Below, piece after piece: positions 35,903-46,547 of a DNA stretch of 64,000 nt. The notes under the pieces are model-generated. The model worked only from the letters and a program-made list of their open reading frames with translations. It was not told the DNA's origin and did not search any database. Within the stretch, counting starts at the first letter, position 1, and each line of letters starts with the position of its first letter. This DNA comes from Rotaria sordida (taxonomy: Eukaryota; Rotifera; Eurotatoria; Philodinida; Philodinidae). The stretch is from positions 192,104 to 256,103 of the forward strand of contig CAJNOL010000105.1 of assembly GCA_905250125.1 (NCBI GenBank). The letters are read 5' to 3'. A program made the translations under genes and the position numbers.

Positions 35903-37168
35903 TATTAATGAATTAATCTAAAATATAACTTATAAAAATTCTATTTAATTTATGATTAATAAGAATGACTTATGCTCTACATTAATAGAAAAATTTCTTT
36001 TAACTGATGAAATTTTAAACTATAATCGATTACAGTTTACTTTTTCTTTGTCATTGTGCTGCTAATTGAGTAAAAAAAGAATAAAAAAACAAAACTGATT
36101 AAATATTTTTGATAAAATATTTAGACGTTTATCGTAATCTAATCGTAAAGCTTAGTTTAATTATATTTTTACTCATGTTATATTTCATTCATTCTGACTT
36201 AGACTACTTATTTCCTAACACCAATTCTTATGATGAAGAACGCTACAATCAATATAATATTTATATTTCGGAAGTAGCGTTTAATATTTTAACTGACTTC
36301 TAACGATATCTATGATTAAGATATGAAAGTAAATAGAAAATTATTGGTTAATAATTATTCTCGTTCTTCTTTTCTTTCTATTTTATTCTTCTTCTTTTGT
36401 TGCTTGTCGTCATCATGTTGTCTCCTGTCCTCTTTTCTCTCCGTTCGTCTTTTCTTTTCTTTTCTTTTCTTTTTTTCTTTATTCTTTTTCCTAGGCTTTT
36501 TATTTTTCTTTCTTCTTCGACTAGTTGCCGTCGTCCGTCGTCGTCCTTGTTTCTCTACATACCCTTTTTTCTCTTCTCTATTTCTTTCTTTTTCTAGTTC
36601 GAATACATACATACTAAAATCAACGACGACGACTACGACACCCTTTGCGATCACTTTCTGTCGTTTTTTTCTTCGCTTCTGTCCTTTTCTTCTATATATG
36701 CTAAGCGTATATAAGAGAGAAAGAGAAGAAGAAAAGAGCGAACGAGAGAATGGGTATGTAAAGGAAAAAAAAATCACTACTTCTTCCAACCGAACAGCAC
36801 ATAGTGCGAAAATGTATGCTGATAGTTTGTTTCTGTCTTTTGACAATGTTGTTCTTTACTTTCTTTTTCTTCTGTATGTTTAGCCTATTACACAGTAGTA
36901 GAAAAGAGAACACAAGACATGTTTCGTCCATCCTCTTTTTTTTTTTTTATTATTCTTTTTTTTTTGTGTTCTTTTCTTTCTTTTCTGTTTTAGATAACTC
37001 ATATTATATATATAAGACATATAGATAGATATTTATATATTTTTCTTTTCGTTTGATTATCAATCTCGGTTTTTTTTTTTATTAATATATTTCTTGTTTT
37101 GGATTTTATTTTTTTATTTTGAGACTCTCCTTGTTGGTGGTCTCTCATTTTCAGAGAAGAAAAGAGTA
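35903..37168. other. Divergent intergenic region with long pyrimidine tract
   Basis: Between UROD (-) and the zinc-finger gene (+). From about 36355 to 37090 the plus strand is dominated by T with C. Long open frames here are low-complexity Phe/Leu/Ser strings and I do not treat them as genes. A TTTTCAG site just before the ATG at 37169 suggests a spliced 5' leader. Confidence 0.5.
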
Positions 37169-39628
37169 ATGACAAAAAAAAACGAACATAATAATATCCA
37201 ACCGGGTGTGGGTAGTAGTAGTAATAGTACAATTCCAACAACGACAACTACTGTCACAAATACTGCTACAACAAGTGGAATTATTATTGTTCAACAACAA
37301 CCAATTAATGAACAACAACATTTTGTTTTACCTACAGTGAATAGTTCAGCACCAATGATTATAACAACACCATTGGGTAGAAATGATTTAAATCAGTTGT
37401 TATCAAAAATCAATTTTTTATTTAGCTGTACCATCTATGATTACTCAACAATTGCCAACAACAACGAATGTCCAACAACAAACAGTAACAACTGCAACTA
37501 ATACAACCACAAATACACTTGCTCTACCTTCATCAACTCCTACAATTACAACTACTGTATCTAATACAAATATTCAAAATAAAACTACAAAATCACCTGG
37601 ACAAGATCGATTGGTTTGTAGTTTATGTAATAAAGTTTATCGATCATCAGCCGGTCTACGATATCATAAACGAAAACGACATCGAGGTAATGATATAAAA
37701 ATAGACGAAGAAGAAGGAAAAAGGTGTCACATTTATATATATATATGTTTAGATGAAGGTATGCTGAAACCAACACAAATACATCGAGTACGATGTTTAG
37801 AAAATGGATGTGTTTATCAAATGTTAGCCATATCTGATCTAAGAAATCATTTAGCTAATCATCATTTAAAACCAGAATATAAAACAACTGAAGAAAAAAA
37901 ATTTAATTCATTTGCTGGTAAGAATTTATATACTTATTGGAATTTTCCAAGTTTAAATAATAGAAATAATTAAATAGAATCTTAAATTTTGAATGAAATT
38001 CAATTTTTGAGATTTATTTCTCAAGTTAAGATACTATAAAAATAGACAAAAGTGTGTATTTTTCAGTTGGATATAAATCTAATAAAATTCATATGTGCTT
38101 GTTTTGTTCTATTCTCTGTCATGGCATTTATTTGTTTTCATGGAATCAATTAACTGAATTTTTATTAGCTCAGTTGATTGCAACAGATTACCTTGAATGC
38201 CAAATTATTATTCATATGATTATCAATAAGAATTTAATGAATAATCCTTGCAGAAAAATTTTAATGATAGACAACATATTATTTAACATTTGCTTATTAG
38301 AACGAGTACTTTAGACTTATAATGAAAGTTTATTTGCATTATGAAATTCTAATTATGTTGTTATTTATAGATTTTTATGATTTTAAAGTTGTTACATTTA
38401 ATTTGAGTCTAGGAATGACTTAGAGGTATTCATTATGCGAGACGTTTTGTTTTTCTTTCAAAAGTTAGTCTTTATTAATCTTTATATAGAAAAAAAGAAT
38501 TCAAAGAATAATAATTACTTCTAATATTTGATGAAATAGTGAAATTTCTTTGAATATAAATTTTGTATTTTTTCTTCTAGAATTTACTGAATGGAAAAGT
38601 TCATTTGAACAAAGCAGTGGTTCAAAATATGTGAAAAATTGTGGTTCAAAAGGCAAATCTGAGAATCAAACAACTGAATATTATTATTGCAATCGAACAG
38701 GACCATGTAAATACAATTGTTTCTTTTTTTTTATTCTGTTATTTCAATAAAACAAGTTAATATTTTAGATAAGCAAACAAGACAAGGATGGCGTCGGAAT
38801 TCAAAACCTCTTGATTCACTTCGTTGTGGTATTCATTGTACATCATCAATGAAAGTTGACATTAGTCGGAATGATCAAATATCCGTACAGTATTATCCAG
38901 CACATTATGGTCATACAGCTGAACCACCGTTACAAGCTCCACCAGCATCTACTACTGGTAATACATCTTTACCAACAACAAATGGTGAATTAGTTGAACA
39001 ACCATCTGTCCAACAACAAACAATTCCACCTATTCAAACAGTTGTACAAGCAGCTGTTCAACAACAACAAACACAATCAACAACAACTACGGATCATTGT
39101 GTTCGACTTCAACATCAACATCATGCGCAAACATCGAGTATTATTATTAATATTGCGCCTGTAAGAATATAATTTAAGTTTTTTTTTTTGAATAATTATT
39201 TACTATATAAGATGAATTAATATTTTGAAAACAAAATTTATTAAGAGATATTTTAAATCTTAGATACATTTTGAGAGTATGACAGGAAAAATAAATAATG
39301 AGAAATATTTCTTAGTTGTTTTCTGCTTCTAAATGTACATTGTATCATGTATGCAAAACAAATCCTAATATCAAGCGAAAAAAAAGAAGCAACGATTTCC
39401 TCTTTGTTTTTTTTTCTTAAAATCGAAACTAATTCTTAATATCGTATAATACTAAAGTAATCAAATAAAAAGAAAAACATACTTATGTTTGACTAAATTA
39501 CATCATATAAAAGATCATCTTACAAAAACTTTATATTCTTGTTATTTTTATGACTGTACTTATACCAATTTACTTACACTCTTATTTTATTTTTCCAGGT
39601 GAATACAACAATTATCAAATGCGTGTGA
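37169..39628 (+). CDS. C2H2 zinc-finger / FLYWCH-like protein, paralogue A
   Basis: Starts MTKKNEHNNIQPGVG at 37169. A 49-nt intron (37376-37424) restores the frame into QQLPTTTNVQQQ, a Thr/Gln-rich region. Then comes one C2H2 finger, CSLCNKVYRS...HKRKRH, a second Cys/His block (CLENGCVYQM...HLANHH), TEWKSSFEQSSGSKYVKNCG, and TTEYYYCNRTG...LRCGIHCTSSMKV...QYYPAHYGH. The last block resembles the Cys-Cys-His-x-His part of FLYWCH/FAR1-type, Mutator-transposase-related DNA-binding domains. Introns near 37686, 37920 and 38708 splice cleanly. It ends either at 39172 or, through a last small exon, at 39628. It is probably a sequence-specific DNA-binding protein; the target is unknown. Confidence 0.75.
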
Positions 39629-40697
39629 TGAATACGTGTGTGTGTTTGTGTATTTTATAAATGCACAAAAAAAAATGAAAGAAAAAGAATTTACTCCTTT
39701 CCTATATTATTCTAGCACAAAAAAAAAACATCAAACAATTCAATCACAAGATTTATTAGATACATTTTTCTTTTTTTTTTTTTTTTTTTTGTTTTTTTAA
39801 ATTTTTTATTTTCATCGATTATTTACAAAGAAAAAGAAAATATTTGTCGATGAATAGTATTAAACAGTGACAAAAAAAAAAGAAGCATTGATATTGAAAG
39901 ATGAGAATTAGATTGAGAAAGAAAGGAAAATTTAAAAAAAAATTTTTGCGCATGTTCCCTTTTTTTTGTACAGTGGCTTCTGTCTGTTTTTCTTTATACA
40001 TAACATGCGGTCTTTCTGTTAATAAGATACAAACACACACACGGCAGCGCACGTGTTTCCCCGTGCATATTTATGATGAAATCAGAGCCTCGTCATTTCC
40101 TTTTTTTTTCATTTTTTTTGTTTCTTTTTTTTTTTACTTGTTGATAAACTTTTTGGCCTGTAGCTCTCTGTCTCTCTTTTTTATGTATCTCATTATTCTT
40201 CTTGTGACCATTTGTCCTTTCTTATTCTTCTACGAAAACAAGAAACTAATAGAACAATACACTTGTCTGTGTTTTGCTCCGTTTTTGTTTTGTTTTTGTT
40301 TTTTGTTTTTTCGTAGATGCCTTCTTGTTTTTTCTCTTTTCTTTTCTTTTTTTTGTTTTTCTTCCAAAACATTTTGTTCGTTCGTTCGTTTTGTTCGCTT
40401 GTTTTTTTTTTTTTTGGTTCATTCATACATTTTTTTTTCTTTTTTCTTTTATTTCGAATACAACCAAAAGAAAAAAAAAAGAAATAACTGGTAAAAAAAT
40501 ATTTATTAAAACAATCTCGCAATAAGATTGTATTGATATATATATATACTGAGAAAAGATAATTGAAGAAAAATTGAACAACATGTGTGTGAATATTTTA
40601 TTTTATTTTTTTTTTTGTTTTTTTTTAGATTTTTCTTCTTTTTCTGTTTCTTCTTTTTTCTTTTCTTTTGTTTTCCTTTTCTTTTCTGTTCGACAAT
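39629..40697. other. T-rich spacer between zinc-finger paralogues
   Basis: Extremely T-rich on the plus strand (about 39770-40690), mirroring the tract before paralogue A. Long frames on either strand are low-complexity Phe or Lys strings and are not genes. A run ending TTTTTTAG near 40629 could be a leader splice acceptor. Confidence 0.5.
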
Positions 40698-42470
40698 ATG
40701 ACAAGAAAAGGTTCGTCGGCAGCCTCATCGCCGTCGAACGCATTGGATAATGGTGGCGGTGGTAGTAGTTCAGCTCGTTTTGTTTGTTCAATGTGTGCGA
40801 AAGTCTATCGATCTGGTGCTGGACTACGTTATCATAAACGAAAAAGACATCGAGGTAGGTTAGTCTTATCTGAGCAAGAATTTTTTTAATTATAAAGGCT
40901 TGAATTTTCGATGGAATTTAATAAATGGAATGTCTACAGAAAAAAAAAATTTAATAAGTGTTTTCTTTTATTTTTACTATAAAATGTAAACAAAACTTTA
41001 ATTCAATAAATAAAAACAGATTATATTTCACTTTGAAATTGTTAAACTTTTCAAGTAAGTTGAAATTTTTTTTTGTTTATATTTCAAAAACAAAAAAAGT
41101 ATTGTAACAGACAAATATTAAAATATTTATTGTGTCCGTTTTTTTTTGTTGGCGAAGGCATGGTCGAGCCAACGGCGCTCCATCGTGTCAAGTGTCAAGA
41201 GCCTGGTTGTACATATCAAATGTTAGCTATTTCTGATCTTCGGTAAAAATTAATTAATTAGTATTAGTTTAAATAACAATAATTTTCATTCATATATAGA
41301 AATCATTTAGCAAATCATCATCAAAAACCCGAATATAAATGTACGGAAGAAAAAAAATTTACAAGTGTTGCAGGTAAAAAGAAAAAAAGTTTAAATTTTA
41401 TTCTTTTTTAATAAAAGAAGAATTTTGTTTTTAAAGATTTCACCGATTGGAAAGTATCATTTGAAAGTCGTACTGGTTCAAAATATGTTAAAAATTGTGG
41501 TGCCAAAGGAAAATCAGATAATCAAACAACAGAATATTATTATTGTAATCGTACAGGACCATGTGAGTAAAATCAAATTAAAAAAAAGATTTTTTTGTTT
41601 TTTTTTTTAATTATAAAATTTACAACAATTCTAGATAAATCAATTGGTCAAGGATTACGTCGCAGTAAAGCTCAGGGTTCATTACGTTGTGGTATACATT
41701 GTACATCATCAATGAAAGTTGAAATACAAAATGATGAACATATAACTGTACAATATTATCCAGCTCATTATGGACATTCACATTTACCAGCATCTGATGA
41801 ACCATATATATCTGAAAATAGTTTGACTATTGGAGGAATAAATGGAAATTCATCATCAAATATAATCAATGGTCATAATCAACAACAACAAGATAATGGA
41901 CAAAATTTATTAACACATTATCCATCACAGAGTGGTGATTGTTCATCATCATCACCTGGTTCGTCATCAACAAGTCCATCAGGAGGTTCTAATTCGAATT
42001 CAAATCATCCACCACCAACATCATCATCATCATCATTAATTTCATCTATAGAACGACAATCAATGACTACATCAATAAAAAACATGAATAATAATAATAA
42101 TAATAATCATAATCATAATCATAATTCACTACAAAATCAGATGTCACATTGTATAATAATATCACCGTCATTTGTACTTGAAGAAAATGCTTCATCACAT
42201 TCCAATCATCATTCAACACCGGTGCTCGTTCTTCAACAACAACAACAACAAACGAATCATCATTTTCCGTCATCATTATCAACTGCTATTGTTGCTCCTA
42301 CAACAAATTTAGTAGTTAAAAAAGAAAAATGTGTATCGGATATCATGCGTGAAGCATTTCAACTATTATCTTATTGGCCATTAGATCATCATCATGGTCT
42401 AGTTACTGCAGAGAATGAACAACAAATTCATCATTCTCATGTTAATATGGATGAACATCTTATGTTTTAA
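40698..42470 (+). CDS. C2H2 zinc-finger / FLYWCH-like protein, paralogue B
   Basis: Starts MTRKGSSAASSPSNALDNGG at 40698. It has the same architecture as its upstream neighbour: CSMCAKVYRSGAGLRYHKRK, then CQEPGCTYQMLAISDLRNHL, DWKVSFESRTGSKYVKNCG, EYYYCNRTG and LRCGIHCTSSMKV with YYPAHYGH. The five exons break at matching phases and positions to paralogue A, so the pair arose by tandem duplication. The tail differs: it is longer, with Ser, Asn, His and Gln runs, and ends VNMDEHLMF. Homopolymer runs reflect CAA, AAT and CAT repeats. A nuclear DNA-binding role is inferred from the fingers only. Confidence 0.8.
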
Positions 42471-43140
42471 TAATTTTCCTTTTTCCTTTTTGTTTTTTTT
42501 TTCTTCTCTCAAGTGTGATCAATTAACACGTCCTTTTTCTTGTTATTTGAACACAAAGAAAAACAGTGCTTGTTCTCTGATCAACATTGAACAAAAATCT
42601 TCTTCTTTTTTTTTTTTGACAAACACATACATACACATAAACATAAACACAATCATTTTTTCGTTTGTTCTCTTTCTTTTTTTGTTCTCTCTGTACACCA
42701 TTCCTGTCTTTATTATTAATTCGTTTTTTTTTCGGGTATCACTTTTGTTTTATTCTATATCTATGTGCTTGTCATACGTACACCGATAATTCTTTTGGTT
42801 ATATGTGCAAAATCAAAAGAATTGATTCTTTTTGTTTTGTTTTGCTTTTCTTTTTTCTTTTTTTTTGTTATCACTTTTATGCACACAAACAAAACGTTAC
42901 TTTTTCTTCTTGTTTATTCTTTACTGTTATTAACAAAAAATTCCAACATTATATAAACATAAAATATGCATTAGAGAAACTTTAAAATGTTGATAATGAT
43001 TTTTTTTTTCGAAGAGAAAAATTAAGAATTGTTTTTTAATGTTTATGTATCTTAAGAATGAAATGAATAAAAGAAAATGATCAATAAGTCTTTTTTTGCA
43101 TATGCTTCCTTAGTATATCTATCAATTTAATCATTTTATT
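42471..43140. other. T-rich 3' flank of paralogue B
   Basis: Continues the T-rich character to about 42940. Short Phe-rich frames are low complexity. It probably contains the 3' UTR. Confidence 0.45.
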
Positions 43141-43149
43141 TTTTTAATA

Positions 43150-44975
43150 ATTCTTATTCGATCGTTAGCAAACCCAGTAGATTCACATATAACAATAGCT
43201 AATGTTAATAGTAATCAATAATCAATAGAAAACCTTTCTCAAAAATATGAGCATTGTATGACAGTTCATTTAGCTTGATCTGAAACTAACCAAATATTCA
43301 GTTTACTTAATGAACTTATACAAAAATATCAAGTTAAACTAAACTATATCAATTATCTAGTTATTATGCAAGCGTTAACACTTCAACATACAGAATAGGG
43401 GCAGATCGTCTTTATTACAATCTCATAAAACAAGGTCCTTCTGTTATGAATCATATGTAAATACAGGCAGGGTTTGATTATATGTTTACTATTGCTATCG
43501 GCGATATTCCATATACAGAAAAATTTATTACCACTATTCAAGTACTGTATATTCGTGTAATAGCAATTCTTATGGCTGTAAGCTTATCATCATAATTATA
43601 AACAAAGATAAATATTATATTTTATAAGTTTACATATAATTATATGACAGAAAAAGTCATAGAATTATATTACACAATTGAAAATGTTAATTAATTAACA
43701 GATAATACTTAACGAAAAAAAAAAGCCTTACCTTTAAATAATTAAATTTCAAATGCATTTCTGTTTAACAATGATAAATAGAATTTTCACAGAAAACAAT
43801 CTACATCTAGTACAAAAAATATTACTCTTATAACTATTATGGTTGATATGTTCATAAGTTTAATATTTATATGTGTCATTTACATTCTATCAAATAAAAA
43901 TCAAATACTCATCTGAATATGTACAACGTCCTTCGCTGTCAAAATACTGTTATTGATATGTCAATAGATAATTATGGTTACTTAATGATTGTGAGTATTA
44001 TTGATTTTTTGACAAGTTTAAAAAATGTACAGATATATAAACAGCACAAAGAAGTTTTGAAACTAATTAAAAGATTTAAGTGATGTTATATCATGGATTA
44101 GCTATTGTAATTTGATATACTTATTATAATGAACTATTCATTTTAGAAAAATAATTTTCAGTTCAATACATATGCCATTTATACTAATGGACGATACGTA
44201 CTCAATATGTTTGGATGTATTCAACAAGAAACAAAGGTAAAATTTATTCGATTATAGATTACTCGATCTTTGAATATATATATATCGTCATGGTAAAACA
44301 TGAAGAAGTTACAGAATGTAAATGAATATTAGCCTTTTTTTGTCCTCTATTTAGACAGACACATTGGTTTGAGTTGATCAGCTTGATGAAGTAATAAATT
44401 ATCTAAATATTTGCTTTTATTGTTATTTATTTACTTAGACATTGCCAATGATTGACAAATCTACTATTGATTATAATATATATAAATATATGTATACGTC
44501 TATATTGAATTGTGCACATAATCGAGATTATTTACAATTACCAGAAAAAATCATTTAATGCCTCGATATTACTCAAGTATTTCGATTAGAAGAATTGAAA
44601 ATATCGTATATTTTTCTACGTAGTTACTTTTTACTAATATATTCATAGTACTTGTTGTTTTTTTGTTTTGATATGCATAGTTAATCTTTAGACTGACCAA
44701 GGTCGGTGAAAACATACGTTGAAGATTCAATGAATAATGTGAGAAAAAAGTTTAACGAAGTACTTGATCACACTTGAGTCGATATCGATGGTTTTATCCA
44801 TGAATTTTATGCTAATGAGTAAACATATTTTTCTGTTTTGTCGATATCAACCACTAGATTAAAGTGACGTCATACTCAAATGTGTGAAATTCATGACGAA
44901 GTAGTTCGTATCGATGACAAACTAAAGCAAGATGGATGCATTGTAGATAGAAATTCTAAACCTAAAAGTGGTTAA
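43150..44975 (+). pseudogene. Decayed multi-exon gene remnant, family unknown
   Basis: Coding-like blocks lie in order on the plus strand, separated by AT-rich gaps that often start with GT: NQIFSLLNELIQKYQVKLNY (near 43280), RIGADRLYYNLIKQGPSVMN (near 43390), FDYMFTIAIGDIPYTEKF (near 43470), NTYAIYTNGRYVLNMFGCIQ (near 44165), IDKSTIDYNIYKYMYTSI (near 44450) and DEVVRIDDKLKQDGCIVDRN (near 44895). In-frame stops and frame changes interrupt them. I cannot name the protein. The blocks look like degraded exons of one gene. Confidence 0.45.
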
Positions 44976-45883
44976 TGTTCATGTGGCGATTTTCTTTGAA
45001 CACATTATTTTTCTTTTTTGTAATTTCGTATTAAATGATGACGATGATTTTTTTGTTGTCATAAAAATATGAACAATGACGGTTTTTTTTTAAATTCAAG
45101 AGCCTTTTACTTGCTCACTAAGGTCAAATATTGGAGGACAATCAAACGTTTAATAATTTACATTTCAAGAGAAAAATGAAAATTAGTTTAAAAAAAATGT
45201 CATATAAGATTATTTCCTGAATAATTACATCAGGATTAAAGACTAGACCTCTAGCCGGCCCAAGATCGGCTAGACAAGTCGGCTGACTGCAAAGCCCGAA
45301 AAATATCGAAATATGATTATCAACGACATCCACTATTTCAAAATCCTAGACTAGTGTAGAGGAAGTTATAATGAATTTCAACCGCCTTCAGCTATCTTAG
45401 TTCAGCTGACTAGTGAGAGATAATGAATCTGAATCATAGATTTTCATATAAGGTAGCTCTCAGCTGTTCATTATCGTTATTTGTATCTCATGTGTATAAA
45501 CCATGCAGATATTTTTTTAAACATTTGGGACTCCTCCATGGATGAATTTAAGTCGTGTAAAACAATAATTAAACTATATATGCATATAAGATCTGAGATA
45601 TCAATGGTCTTTTTAAGACTGAGTCATGCATAATCATATAAGGAAACTATCAGCTGTTAATTATCATTTTTGACATTTTCTATATCTCCCGAACGGCGCC
45701 AAATTTCGAAAAACGGATTTCAGATGTGCACTCGTCACGTTCCCAGGATCTCGCCAATCTTTTTTTTCGACTGAAAATGATACTCAGGAGATGAGAACGA
45801 GTGGTTGGCTTGAATCGTGACTCATCTGTTGAGAAGAAGAAGAAGAAGAATTTTCCATGACAACCAACCGAGTGAAAAGCAAT

Positions 45884-45919
45884 AAGTCGGCTACTGCACT
45901 CCATGCAGTCAGCCGACTT
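45884..45919. repeat. 36-nt hairpin; one arm repeated at 45276-45291
   Basis: AAGTCGGCTACTGCA pairs with TGCAGTCAGCCGACTT with a one-base bulge. The sequence AAGTCGGCTGACTGCA also occurs at 45276-45291. The arms are more GC-rich than the surroundings. They could be an end or internal site of a mobile element. Confidence 0.55.
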
Positions 45920-46021
45920 AATAAATACAGCTTATCATACATCAATCGACTCGCCGCTTCAGGATTTATTAAAGTCATTAGGCGTCGTTTATAAATTGCT
46001 TTGATTTAGTTAGAAAGTTAG

Positions 46022-46547
46022 TGTTATTATTTTTTTCTATAATAATCAGTGCTTTTTGATTTTATGACATGATTTATTAATCTTTGGGGCTTTCTTTTTG
46101 TACTTAGAGTAGCATCAAAATAAATAGAATATATAGTCTTTGATGATAATAGATTGATATCTTTAGTCAATTTTATCGATAACTTTTACTCCACTGAGAG
46201 TGTACGGATGTCGGTGTTTGTAGGTGGGCCTAGTTGTGGGTGGGTATGGGTGTGTCGCTGTTCTTTGCACTGGTAACCACACTTACTCCCATGCACACCC
46301 ACACCCACTCCCTCAATAAGGTACATCACTTGTACAATAGATCCAAATTAAATGTATCTGATTGAATACATATCAGTAGAGAAAAAAATTACCGATAAAA
46401 TTGACTAAAGATATCAATCTATTATCATCAAAGACTATATATTCTATTTATTTTGATGCTATTCTAAGTACAAAAAGAAAGACCTAAAGGTTAATGAATC
46501 ATGTCATGAAATCAAAAAGCACGAAATATCATAGAAAAAAAATACAT
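46022..46547. repeat. Fold-back element with ~155-bp arms
   Basis: The left arm, about 46022-46180 (including GATAATAGATTGATATCTTT), is the near-exact reverse complement of about 46391-46547. The loop of about 210 bp is rich in GGGTG/CACCC words and has its own inverted symmetry (GTGGGTGGGTATGGGTGTG against CACACCCACACCCACTCCC). There is no coding capacity. This is MITE-like. Confidence 0.75.

Noticed and set aside
36323-36931. Long open frames on both strands (Phe/Ser-rich on plus, Lys/Arg-rich on minus)
   Set aside because: They are translations of one pyrimidine/purine-biased tract; the sequences are low complexity with no domain.
39819-40525. Overlapping open frames on both strands between the zinc-finger paralogues
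   Set aside because: Same cause: T-rich DNA gives poly-Phe or poly-Lys frames without protein character.
45680-45978. Two overlapping minus-strand frames
   Set aside because: Ser-run and mixed low-complexity translations with no recognisable motif.
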